From NCBI GenBank assembly GCA_036346225.1, contig JARFIW010000942.1:2563001-2627000 (forward strand): a stretch of DNA of 64,000 nucleotides. The letters run 5' to 3'. The stretch comes from Platerodrilus igneus. Taxonomy: Eukaryota > Arthropoda > Insecta > Coleoptera > Lycidae. Both the position numbers and the translations under genes were made by a program. Positions within the stretch are counted from its first letter, which is position 1, and every line of letters begins with the position of its first letter. Shown here one piece after another: positions 45,131-55,215 of the stretch. Under the pieces are notes generated by a model, which made no database searches, was not told the origin of the DNA, and worked only from the letters and a program-made list of their open reading frames with translations.

Positions 45131-46299
45131 AGGGTTCATGTTTGTCTTAACATGTTTGTAAGTGCAAAACTGGAACTTCAAATATCTCGACGATATTGAC
45201 TTCAAGTTATTTTAGTAAAACAGGCGAATATCAAGCTGTTAATTTTAAAGTATTTATGATGTGATTGTTGTAGCGTTTGCAACCACAAATGTTAAATCAT
45301 GGTACTACGACTTACGATTTGCCCATAGTTAAACGCAAATAAAATTGCATTAATACGTTATGCAGTACGCTTTATTTTATCCTATCAATGCAGTTTTTGT
45401 TATAAATAAATATTAATTGTTTTTAGTGATGCTGTAGAACATCAGACTGAATGCTGAAGGTCTGTTGTAAACTAGAGATTCTTCATTTTAAGGTATTTGT
45501 TTTTATGAAGGAGAAATTTTGTATTTCTCAATAGCAATTTATCAACAGCTATCAAATATTTAATTTCAGGAACTATATTGCAGTCAACGCATTAGTAGAA
45601 TATGCGTAACACAAAGAAACTACAATAACAAAGCAGCACACGTGCATATTAAATTACTCAGAATATGTGATTACCGAAATACCACAGTAATCTTGATACG
45701 TTAATGGGCTCTACGTAATTAAACTGCAATTTGAATTTGCTGGAACTTGATCTCTATTGGTAAGGCCAATAGAATTTGAGGTTATGCTACACAAAAGCAA
45801 TGCATGCGAGATAAATCATAGCAATTTATTTACTAATAAATTCTATCAAAAGATTATGTCGCGTTACTTGCTAATATTCGAGTATAGAGAGCGCATAAGA
45901 AGCATTTGCACTATAAATACACCTTAATTTGTGCATAATTCAAGAACCTAGATGGTTGTTTTGCAAATAGAGATGCATCCGTTTGATGATATGCAAAAAC
46001 AGTGAAACAGGTCACGGGCTTTTCTTTATACAAAATAACAATCAATTTATATTTATTTTCGTTCCCTATGCTCGAATTACTTTTCCCACGCCAGGCAAAA
46101 TTATTTATTAGTATTTATATAGAAACGTATTGGTTTCCGCCGACCACCTTCCTGGTTTAGCACTGGATTCAGTATCTTCTTAGAAGGTCCGCCAGTGTTA
46201 AGTAGGTAACAGGTCATTTGTTTATTTCATTTTTTATACTGTAACTACATATAATGTATAAGATAAGCAACCCCCAAAAGTGTTCACCGAAATATAGCA
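45131..46299. other. AT-rich spacer, no gene recognised
   Basis: About 1.2 kb with no ORF, repeat or RNA signature I can support. Confidence 0.5.
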
Positions 46300-46830
46300 G
46301 TAGATTTTATGGCAGTATTAATTTAACATTATGAAAAATAATGTTGCACTTTGAAGCAGTTGTGTAAAAAAAGTTGTGAAAGATGTTATAATTAGATCTT
46401 ATGACAATATGTGTTGAACTTTATAAAAAAATATAAGCTTGTATTTTTAATGCAGTCCCATAATGAGAATAAAAAAATTACTGTTAGATCTTATATCAGT
46501 ACATATTAAATTTTATAACACATTACTGTTAGATCTTATAACGTATTGACTTTATGAAATACAACCGTATTTTTTATACAACTTAATAATAAAAATTACA
46601 AAAAAATTTATTGTCAGATTTTTTTGACAATACATAATAAACTTAATACAAATTAATTTCGCAGCTAGATGCAGTTGCATAAAATTTTTTAAGACAGATT
46701 TAATTGTTAGATCTTATGACAGTACACAATAAACTTTATAAAAAATATAAACGATATTGTTAATACAGTTTTATAATAAGAATACAAAAATATATCACTG
46801 TTAGAAGCTTTAATAAATGCTGAAAATTTT
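46300..46830. repeat. Degenerate tandem repeat, period about 90 bp
   Basis: The block '(a/c)tgttagatcttatgac' followed by 'agtacataataaactttat' recurs at about 46390, 46482, 46526, 46610, 46702 and 46798. Most spacings lie between 84 and 96 bp. Between the blocks are 'atacagttttataataagaa'-like stretches. AT-rich, minisatellite-like. Confidence 0.75.
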
Positions 46831-47303
46831 AGAGTAGGGGATCTCAATGGAATCAGGAGTTGTGGTCCACATGGCGTACTATTACGTACTGATTAGAGCT
46901 ACATTCAATTTAATTGTAAGGTAAAGAAAATATGAATTGCAAACATTGGATGCAGATTGATAACAAGTGCAACCTGGAAACTAGTGCAAAACCGAGAGAA
47001 GGGTTTTTGGATTATTTGTTTCATTGTTTGCCAAACTTGTGAGCAACTTTTTCATCGCTACTCAACAGTCTTCCTATTTGTGACACTTAAAGAAAACCCT
47101 ACCTCTAAACCAATGCATTGCATTTGCTAGTGGATGGTACCGGTTCTGTAGCAGTGGCGGGACCATCGTCCGCATGGACTTTGTCACCGCAGTGCTACCG
47201 ACTTAACCTAGATAGCTCAACTATTTTTCAAATCATTTTTACCCCCCACTAGCCCTACTCTAAAATCGTTAACCCAACCGCTAAAATTTTTGCGATACTT
47301 CTC
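46831..47303. other. No gene recognised
   Basis: Mixed composition sequence upstream of the SINE array, with no ORF or repeat that I recognise. Confidence 0.5.
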
Positions 47304-47316
47304 GGTACCTATCGGC

Positions 47317-47613
47317 AGGCGTCGCCGTGGATCAATGTAGTAAGCGTAAGACTACGGATCCAAGGTCCCGGGTTCAAATCCCGACACGGCCAACTGCTTG
47401 AAAAATGACAGGTGAGCATTTTTCACAAAAATTACGCCCTTGTTCGAATGAGAGGTTAAATGGAGGTCCCGTGTGTGTGTTGTCACGCACGTTAAAGATC
47501 CCTACCTTGCCTGGAACGGCAAGGGCTCGGCAAAATTCTAAATTTCCAGGCAACAAAAAACTTGCCTCCTGGCCAATGTAGTACCTACGGGTGGAGCATT
47601 GGAAATGTAAATG
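47317..47613 (+). mobile_element. tRNA-derived SINE, copy B
   Basis: Head: GCCGTGGATCAATGTAG... with box B GGTTCAAATCCC (47371-47382). The outer parts GCCGTG and CACGGC (47323-47328, 47385-47390) can pair as a tRNA acceptor stem, and CGGG/CCCG as a T stem. The body contains 'gcttgaaaaatgacaggtga', 'cacgcacgttaaagatccc' and 'gtggagcattggaaatgtaa'. The head differs from copies A and C while the body is the same. Confidence 0.9.
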
Positions 47614-47632
47614 AACGAGGGTACCCATCGGT

Positions 47633-47669
47633 AGTACCTTCGGGTGGAGCATTGGAAAATTACATGTAA
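47633..47669 (+). mobile_element. SINE 3'-end scrap
   Basis: Only the last part of the SINE ('agtaccttcgggtggagcat' and 'tggaaaattacatgtaa') is present, between two copies of the 13-bp target. A 5'-truncated insertion or the product of unequal exchange. Confidence 0.75.
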
Positions 47670-47682
47670 GGTACCTAGCGGC

Positions 47683-47951
47683 TGGCGGTTCCGTGGCGTA
47701 GTGGTATGTGTGTGACTATTACGCCCAAGGTCCCGGGTTTGAATCCCAACACGGTCTGCTTGAAAAATGTTAGGCGAGCATTTTTCACAAAAATCCCTCG
47801 TTCGGATGAGAGGTAAAATGGAGGTCCCGTGTGTGAGTTCCTTGCTTGGAACAGCAAGGGTTCGGCAAAATAAAAAATTTTCTAGGTAAAAAAAACTCGC
47901 TTCCTAGCCAATGTAGTACCTTCGGGTGGAGCATTGGAAAATCACATGTAA
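47683..47951 (+). mobile_element. tRNA-derived SINE, copy C
   Basis: Box A TGGCGTAGTGG (47693-47703) and box B GGTTTGAATCCC (47737-47748); CCGTG/CACGG can form an acceptor-like stem. Body as in copies A and B, with a deletion of the 'cacgcacgttaaagatcc' part (about 47838). Ends 'cacatgtaa' before the fourth 13-bp target copy. Confidence 0.88.
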
Positions 47952-48019
47952 GGTACTTATCGGCTACGCATGACTTTTATATTCCCACTTTTTTAATTTT
48001 TTATGATCAAACCGTATCG

Positions 48020-48530
48020 AGTTCAACCCCAAAACCTTAATTTTATAACTTTATTATTTATAAACATTTCCTGAGCGCGTATAGTATTGGATATGCTAAA
48101 ATTTTCTTGGAGGTCTGAATCCGACAGTCTAGGACTAACCCTTGCAACCCTCAAACCCCAATTTTATAACTTTTTTATTTATAAACATTTTAATGTGTAA
48201 AGTGTTGGATGGTCTAAAATTTTCTTGGCAGTCTAAACCCGACATTAATTTTATTCTAGGACCAACCCCTCACCAAGTTACAACCCCCAAACTTCAAATT
48301 TATAACTTTCTTATTTATTAACATTTTCTAAACACGTAGGTAAGACATCGGATACGCTTAAATTTTCTTGTAAGTCCCAATCCGACAGTACCATTAATCT
48401 AGGACCAACCCTTATAAACCCCCAACCCCAATTTTATAACTATTTTATTTATAAACAATTACTAACGCGTAGGTAAGGCATTGGATATGTTAAAATTTTC
48501 TAGGAGATCCCACATCGACAGTATACGCTA
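48020..48530. repeat. Degenerate tandem repeat, period about 120-138 bp
   Basis: Four copies of a unit holding 'ccaaccccaattttataact', 'tttatttataaacatt', 'taaaattttctt' and 'tctaggaccaaccc' occur in order. The 'ttataact' blocks are at about 48030, 48152, 48290 and 48423. Spacing varies because of indels. Satellite-like. Confidence 0.8.
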
Positions 48531-48539
48531 ACCATCTAT

Positions 48540-49723
48540 TTTAATACACAGATATTTTTACAGACAGAAATTTAAGTATAAAATTTAAATCTTCTTTTTG
48601 GTTTTGCAGGGTTCTTCTCATTATACCACTGGACCCTCACATCGGGTTATGCTTATTGCTGTTATCTTCCAAGTAAAGCACTTTCTCCAAAGACCATCCC
48701 GACCCGAGGTGCTCAAATTCTTCGCCGCTTAACCTCGCAGAAGTTCACGTGCTCACTTTGAAGATTGCTGCCAGGTGTTATGATCAAATTTTTTGAAGAA
48801 CCAATCTGTAGCTATTTTGGCGTAACTACTTCTTTGACTGCTAACTCTAAACAAACTCTCATTAATTGTTACCAGGTTAAACTTTTAGCATTTTGGGACT
48901 GTTCTTCCTTGTTTTATGTTTGACTATGTATTAGTATTTAGTATGATGGATAGCGTAATAAGATTTAAAAACACACTAAAACAAGAATTTTTCACGGTAA
49001 TTTTTAAATTTTTTGTCATAATTCCTTATCTCATTAAGGATCCTAGTCTGTAAACTTTAGATTTTACAGTTTACAGCAAGACTAAAAACATCTATTTGCT
49101 TGACATTTTTTAAAAAACATCTCAAAAATTTTTTGAAAAAAGTTCTTTGTTTCTTCAATATTTTGTATTCTTTACCCAAGATAGTCAAGGGGAATGAATA
49201 TCAAATTAAAGCTAAAGGTATTCTCTTAAAAATGATGGGTCAAGCAACTCTATACGGCTTATGCAATTGAAATTAATCAAGATTGATAATGGCAGCGCAA
49301 ACGAAAAAACTTGTCCTTATGCAAATTTTAAAAATAAATTACATGAAAATCTAATAATGCGTAATTTTTCTAAAAATTTAGACATTTAGGGAAATTGATT
49401 CCTGAAAGTTTCAAAGAGATCGGAGATGGTCAAGCTGGCTGAGTGGTTGGCTTAGTATGGAATGATCCTATTTTGAATTTTTTTTTTGTTTTCTTTTGTA
49501 TTTTTTCTATGAGATTCCACTCCCGCACCACCGCAGTTAGCCGACGCTTACTTACATTGTTACGGACTCCTCGGCTCTTCAGAGTCACTCTAAATTTATT
49601 CACTTAGGTACCATCTTACATGTAACAATTTTCATGACACTTTATTTCTTTACAATAAGAGAAGAATTGTTAATTAACTCCTGTTCTTCGCAGTGAACCT
49701 ATATCTATTTTAGACACCTATTG
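48540..49723. other. No gene recognised
   Basis: About 1.2 kb. A GC-richer part at 48600-48780 shows no long ORF. No repeat relation to the rest of the window noticed. Confidence 0.45.
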
Positions 49724-49879
49724 CATGATGATTTGATAAACACAATAACGGAGCAAACAAACGAGTATGCATTAGAAGTGTTTTTCCATCTACAAATCAA
49801 GGGGAACTCAAGGATACCTACCTGGAAAAAGCTTACTGATTACGAGTTATTTGTGTTCTTAGGAATACTACGAAGGTAA
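49724..49879 (+). pseudogene. piggyBac-like transposase fragment
   Basis: A 51-codon frame ending in TAA at 49877-49879 reads 'DLINTITEQTNEYALEVFFH' and later 'TWKKLTDYELFVFLGILRR'. This matches the conserved N-terminal block of piggyBac transposases (I..(E)TN.YA ... W...T..E...FlGi). Only this piece is present; no catalytic Asp region and no terminal repeats are found. Short, but the pattern is characteristic. Confidence 0.6.
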
Positions 49880-49949
49880 GGTGAAAAGTTCTCTGCCTGA
49901 CACAGAGATGGCGGTTCAATCAGCAAAAATTTGTGCATCCCGCCTGCGT

Positions 49950-50170
49950 GCATATGTCATTAGTCCGTATAACAAGTTTCAACTTGCTATCTCAAGTAGT
50001 TTGTTTACACGAATTTTTTCAAGAGGACGTCTTATGCGTGTTTTCTTAAGATGGATAAACTTGAATATCGTGCGGTCACAAAATTCTTCGTTTTGGACGG
50101 ATTAACCCCTCAGGAAATTCATCCGAAGTCGACAAAAGTTTATAAAGTAAATGAACGTGCGTGTACATAA
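49950..50170 (+). pseudogene. mariner-like transposase N-terminus (HTH) fragment
   Basis: The ATG at 50051 opens 39 codons: 'MDKLEYRAVTKFFVLDGLTP' followed by 'QEIH', the start of the helix-turn-helix DNA-binding domain found in mariner-family transposases. It ends in a stop at 50170 and the rest of the transposase is absent. The upstream 100 bp ('gtataacaagtttcaacttg') would be its 5' UTR; terminal repeats were not identified. Confidence 0.5.
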
Positions 50171-50808
50171 GCCTGAAGTATTCAAGAACATCGACTTGTA
50201 AAAAATATGAGGTGGGGCCGGGGGTTCACATCAACACGATGGAATTTACTACCTGGTTGAAACCGGGCAACAATTTTGATTTTGAGCAGCATTAAGAATG
50301 AGTTTAAAATCAGTTGTTTCATGCTAAATCGACGTTACGTTTTAAAATTAATTTTACTTTACTGGAGGGGGGGGGGCTAACAGTGACTTAGTCAGTTAGC
50401 ATTCAGTGATGCGAGGTGGGTTCTATGAAAGCAACAATATTACCTGTAGGGGTATACAAATTCTGACACCTTTATTAAATACTTTTACGCTTACTTTGAA
50501 AGATCTTTAAACTCTCTTTGTCTATGTAAACCTTTGAACGCCAACCTACCTGAACAAGGCACAAGTAAAATCTGCCCGGAAGGTGGGTGTTCGGAGTGAC
50601 GGTGTAGCGGTTATCACTGCTGTTAAGGGTTGATGGAACCTCACTGACACTTCATCACCTCCTTGTATTAATTTACTACAAAAAATATGCACACATAAAA
50701 GAAAAGTCATGTCTTGCACACCTAACTTATATTGTGAAACATGAGATTCAAAACAGTAGATAATAACAATGAAACAAGAACTATGATCTACCCCTAATTT
50801 GGCCAAAC
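50171..50808. other. No gene recognised
   Basis: Contains a poly-G run (50366-50376) and no supported ORF. An 86-codon minus-strand frame (50806-50546) shows no family features. Confidence 0.45.
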
Positions 50809-51187
50809 ATGCGTTTAGCTAAAAAAAAACTTAAGGTTGACTACGATACAATTTCGTCAAGGATTAAATTTTACTTGCCACTTTCTTCTAAAATAATGAG
50901 CTTTTATCCAAGCAACACCATTACACCCTCGATTAAATATATGGTAGAAGGCATAAATCGCATCTTGGGCAAGTACTTTACAAGATGGTCTCCCAACATA
51001 AGAGAGAATGGGACCAATATTTACTACTATTTATATTGGCCTACCGGTTTTCGGTTCACTGAAGTACTGAACGGACACCTGCATGTGCTATGTTGGGACT
51101 CCAGATACGTTAGCCGTATGATCTTGAGTTTGGGTATAAGCACGGAAAGGACATCGTGGACGAGAGCTACGTCGAGAAACTCTATCG
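50809..51187 (+). pseudogene. Unidentified coding relic, 5' part
   Basis: The ATG at 50809 opens a frame that runs into the SINE at 51188. Its residues include 'PSNTITPSIKYMVEGINRIL' and 'ENGTNIYYYLYWPTGFRF'. Near 51100 another frame takes over ('DIVDESYVEKLYR' up to 51187). That same 'EKLYR' coding reappears right after the second SINE at 51796 and leads into the next frame. The gene was thus open before the SINEs landed in it. I do not recognise the family; it could be a host gene, a transposon ORF or an endogenised viral gene. Confidence 0.4.
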
Positions 51188-51486
51188 TGCATTTACATTT
51201 TCAATGCTCCACCCGAAGGTACTACATTGGCCAGGAGGCGCGTTTTTTGTCTGAAAATTTAAAATTTTGCCGAATCCTTGCAGTTTCAGGCAAGGTAGGG
51301 ATCTTAAACGTGCGTGACAACACTCACACACGCGACCTCCATTTAACCTCTCATCCGAACGAGGGTGTAATTTTTGTGAAAAATGCTCACCTGCCATTTT
51401 TCAAGCAGTCGGTCGTCTCGGGATTCAAACTCAGGACCTTGGGATCCGTAGTCTTACACTTACTACATTGATCCAAGGCGACGCCC
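51188..51486 (-). mobile_element. tRNA-derived SINE, copy D
   Basis: On the minus strand the head is of the copy-B type ('ttggatcaatgtagtaagtg') with a box B equivalent (GAGTTTGAATCC, 51421-51432), followed by the shared body and ending 'gaaaatgtaaatgca'. Full length (299 bp). Confidence 0.9.
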
Positions 51487-51500
51487 GAGAAACTCTACCG

Positions 51501-51795
51501 TGCATTTACATCTCTAATGCTCCACCCGTAGGTACTACAATTGCCAAGAGGCGAGTTTTTTGTTTCCTGGAAATTTAGAATTCTGCCGAACCCTTGCCGT
51601 TTCAGGCAAGGTTGGGATCTTAAACTTGCGTGACAACACTCACACACGGGACCTCCATTTAACCTCTCATCCGAACGAGGGCGTAATTTTTGTGAAAAAT
51701 GCTTATTTTTCAAACAGTCAGCCGTGTCGGGATTTGAACCCAGGGCCTTAGGATCCGTAGTCTTACGCTTACTACATTGATCCACGGCGACGCCC
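51501..51795 (-). mobile_element. tRNA-derived SINE, copy E
   Basis: Minus strand, head of the copy-B type ('cgccgtggatcaatgtagta'), box B GGGTTCAAATCCC (51728-51740), shared body, end '...gagatgtaaatgca'. Differs from copy D at many sites, so it is not a very recent duplication of it. Confidence 0.9.
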
Positions 51796-52010
51796 GAAAA
51801 GCTCTACCGCAAGATGAACAACATCCATGGTGACATTAGGAAAATTAGCCAGATCGTAAGTGATCGGGTAAAGTCCAAATATGACACAAAGGTGGGGAGT
51901 GTGATTTTTAAAAAAGCGGCCAGACTGAAACGTGATCTGTCGCCAAACTTACAAACACATTGTGAGGGTCAGTACGAACTTGTAAAAAGCATCAACGACG
52001 TGGTATAGTG
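51796..52010 (+). pseudogene. Unidentified coding relic, 3' part
   Basis: Resumes the 'EKLYR' frame after the SINE pair and runs through 'MNNIHGDIRKISQIVSDRVK', 'VGSVIFKKAARLKRDLSP' and 'YELVKSINDVV' to a stop at 52006-52008. Family not recognised. It lies just upstream of the macrodomain relic, and the two may have been one gene. Confidence 0.4.
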
Positions 52011-52094
52011 GATTCGTAAACAACAGGGGCGCACGTTAATCGGTTAACACATTACGATAATGATGACGTCGGTAATGCCGAAGAACAGCAAACA

Positions 52095-52560
52095 GTGAGA
52101 CGAACAGCCAGTTACGCTTTTGACGATGAACGAAGGTCTGGACCGAGCAGTAATTGGTCCATGTCTCTGTACAGCGGCACCGATAAATTGAGATTTGGGA
52201 TCGCGGAGAATACTCAAGGTGATTTATTCGGCGTGTCATCGAAATACCGCCTGGCACATTGCGTACCGGCGGACCTTGATTTGTCCCGAAGATATATAAA
52301 AATAAATTTAGTGGTCTAGATCAACTTCGCCGTCAATAATCAGAGGTTGGAAAAACAATACGACTAAAGACCGACATCGGCGTATCTACTACTTGATGAC
52401 TACACAACAGCTTTCTGGAAAGTCGAATTACCAAAGTCTGTGGAAAGCGTTAGTGGATTTCAAACACCAGATGATTAAATTTAGAGAAAAGAAGTTGGCC
52501 ATACCCAAGGTCGGTTGTGGGTTTGATGGGTTGAACTAAAGGTACTGTTCCAGAAAACCA
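52095..52560 (+). pseudogene. Macrodomain (TARG1/OARD1-like), frameshifted
   Basis: Macrodomains bind or remove ADP-ribose. In the first frame (52095-52319) 'GDLFGVSSKYRLAHCVPADL' (about 52218-52277) matches the start of OARD1-type macrodomains (GDLF...SLAHCVsaD). A shift follows near 52290; the expected GIA..FK region is degraded. From 52378 another frame gives 'RIYYLMTTQQLSGKSNYQSL' and 'KKLAIPKVGCGFDGLN' with a stop at 52537-52539. GCG(L/F)D is the conserved second substrate loop. Length and order fit a complete domain of about 150 residues, but the reading frame is broken twice. Whether it came from a host gene, a transposon or a virus cannot be told from this sequence. Confidence 0.7.
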
Positions 52561-52790
52561 TGTCTACATTTTGGTACATTGTCTGCTATGAAAGACGTTG
52601 ATTGCTACATCCATCAACATGAAAACTGCAAAAATGATTTCGACTATCCTTACCGCTACAGAGACATCCAATGTCCGGATCACAGGGTATTCTCGGTTAG
52701 AACAGCTTTAAGAGGTGGACAGTGTAGCAGCAATTGGTCTGCCTCTGCCCAGAATAATTATATTAGAGCATAAACAAAGCGTTTGTGCAC
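52561..52790 (+). pseudogene. Unidentified ORF after the macrodomain
   Basis: A 64-codon frame (52579-52773) contains 'YIHQHENCKNDFDYPYRYRD' and 'GGQCSSNWSASAQ'. The 'SSNWS' motif also occurs before the macrodomain (about 52146), in 'GPSSNWSMSLYSG'. It may be a continuation of the same relic. No function can be assigned. Confidence 0.3.
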
Positions 52791-55215
52791 AAAGGATGAT
52801 TGATGAACCCTTCAACACCACATCCTACAGATGGATTTGATTGACAGGTACTACGGTTTTACATTTAAGAGTTATGTAGATTACGATAGGAAATCTCGAG
52901 AATGTTATTTGCATAATTTTTGGTACATTTTAGAATAGTCTAGAAATTTTTAAATGAATAGATATAAATTGTTGTCATCAATATAGGTAGTTAATTCTTA
53001 TCGAAAACTAGATCACGATATAAGTTCTAATTAAAGTTTTGATTATCATGTGTTCTTGTTTAAAGCTTCGTAAAATGTGATTTAAATTACCGTTGATATC
53101 ACCCTATTTGATATAAATTAATTATAGTGTCTCGTATATAAACTAGTAATTAGTGCTTTGATAGTTAATTGCAGTGCTTCAGTAATAAGTTAATTAAGAA
53201 CATAGTTTCGTAGTTTAAGAAGCTAGTAATTGTACCGTTTGAGGTTAAATGGAATAAATGGTTGTGGGAGCTTTTAGTAAACTTCCATTGTAACTACGAG
53301 TAGCTGAAAATAAAGGATTGCTGTTATGGCAAATATAGTTTTCATCAAATTACAATATTAAAAGTTTTTGATTTTATACGAATATGCACAATTTTATTAT
53401 TGTGCTACTTATAGGCGATTTGTTTTTCGTTCTTGTATTCCTTAGTATAAGTGGTGACGATTTGATCTATCAATAAGTTTCTTTCCTGTAGTTGAACACA
53501 TAATATCAAAAGTAATAAACCAGCTGAGATAGTAACACAGAAAAGTTGGAAAAGTGTCATTCAATTCCCATATGGTATGATTTTTATTATTGCAATTACC
53601 ACTGTATATTCAACAATAGGTGAAGATACTGTTTTACATGTATTAGTTTTTATCGAACGTGAGTTATGTATCCCCCAATCTATATATGTATTACAAAATA
53701 GTAGTTATTAAGAATTATTAGAAATTGTTAAAGAAACTTAAGTATATGCAACAATGTAAATTCAAGGATAAAATCAGAGAGGTTATTGAAAGTTTACAAG
53801 CAAGTTGTGAGAACGGATGCAATACATTGTATTCCAGACAGTAAGCGATACTGCAGGTGCAAGTCGCAGACGGTTAAGAACCGCAATTACTTAGAAAGTA
53901 AGATTGTTACATTATATAATGAATAGAATTAAAAAATAAGTAGACATGAGCTCTGCAAGTTCCCACAAACATGTGAGGGGCAGGGACAACATAAATACCC
54001 CGAGAGCCCCAAGACCATTAGTCAGTTTACAGTATTTCAGCTTTAACATTGCCGTTTGCTTAGGCTACCCGCCCTTATTAATTCAATTATTAATTATTCT
54101 TCGACTTAGTTAAATTTTAATCAAGGTTGTCCAAATTCCATATTAATATCTGTTTAATAAATGAATTTTGTTACGAAGTTTTTGGAAGAAGTCTTTAAAA
54201 ACACCGCTCCCAAGGCCCGAAACGTAACTCGCGCACTAATTCCAATTTTGTAGGACTTGTGTTGATAGAATAGACAATAGAATTTATATCGTCGGTAGAA
54301 TCGGTGATTTCTTCAAGATTCTTTTTGGGCCATAATATTTATGTTAGAGTCAAAGGGGGCGATTAAATTATACGAAACCGCAGATCGAAATTGTGGTCGG
54401 CGTTGATGCTGCGTGAGAACGGGGATTATACCACGAGCAGATAACTCAATACATAGTTCCCTGGACTTCAAGTGGAGGTGATTCACATATATAATTTTTT
54501 TAAAAACCCGCTAGTTTAAATATTGTTAACGTTACTCAGTTAAGTACATATCAGCGAAAGTTCGATATCATTATAAAATGCAAATTTTTGAGGTTAGGTT
54601 CTGGTTTTTCGTTCATAGAAGGTAAAAATTTAAGAAGCTACGGCATTTTAACAGGAATAAAAGTATATTTTACTTACTTGAGTTAGTAATTAATCATTTA
54701 AAATCCAATTTTCAGGTAATTCTTTTTCACTACATAGATAGCTCAAAACTGTTTTAGCGAACTTAATTAATTATTTATAGTACTAATTAACACAAAGTTT
54801 CAAAACAAAAACACTTTTTAAATTTGTAAATCACGGCATTATGAAATTCTAAACAAAAGAAAGAAAAGTGTCATTTTTAAGGATTAATATTTTACATTAT
54901 CTGCCAACCCGAAAAACGAAGTTTCTAAATGGGGAGATAACTGAAGACTTTTAGATGAATTTGAGAATAATTTTCTATTAGATTTATTATATTTCTATTT
55001 ATCAGTACCCAACAATTTAATTTTATCAGATCGATAGCAGGTGTGTAGAAAACGTTTTTTTAGGTAAATTTGCATTATGTCAATGCGTAAAATAGCAAAC
55101 TTGTCTGTTTTTTCAAACACAGCACATTTTTTACAAAAATCAGCCCCGTGTATTTGGCGTCAAATTAAAACCTTAAAACCCCGCATTTAGATTTAAAATA
55201 CCAGAAGAATATAAC
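52791..55215. other. AT-rich spacer; possible solo LTR inside
   Basis: No gene. The part 53908-54272 starts TGTTACATT, contains a TATA-like 'ataaataccccgagagcccc' (53990) and an 'aataaatg' (54157), and ends GACA. This arrangement suits a solo LTR, but there is no second copy and no target duplication. Confidence 0.35.

Larger units (their letters stand above)
47304..47964 (+). mobile_element. SINE array separated by copies of one 13-bp target sequence
   Basis: The target-like 13-mer GGTACCTATCGGC occurs four times: 47304-47316, 47620-47632 (GGTACCCATCGGT), 47670-47682 (GGTACCTAGCGGC) and 47952-47964 (GGTACTTATCGGC). Between them lie SINE copy B, a 3'-end SINE scrap, and SINE copy C, all plus strand. 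The order is target-SINE-target-scrap-target-SINE-target. Confidence 0.85.
51174..51809 (-). mobile_element. Two SINEs in tandem (minus) with three copies of the target site
   Basis: Target copies GAGAAACTCTATCG (51174-51187), GAGAAACTCTACCG (51487-51500) and GAAAAGCTCTACCG (51796-51809) alternate with SINE D (51188-51486) and SINE E (51501-51795), both on the minus strand. The 14-bp target codes for 'EKLYR' in the interrupted ORF. This is target-SINE-target-SINE-target, the same architecture as at 47304-47964 but with a different target sequence. Confidence 0.9.

Noticed and set aside
47317..47400. Possible tRNA genes at SINE heads (also 20090, 47690, 51400, 51730)
   Set aside because: Box A and box B are present, but each is followed by the same SINE body, occurs in several diverged copies, and lacks a clear anticodon arm.
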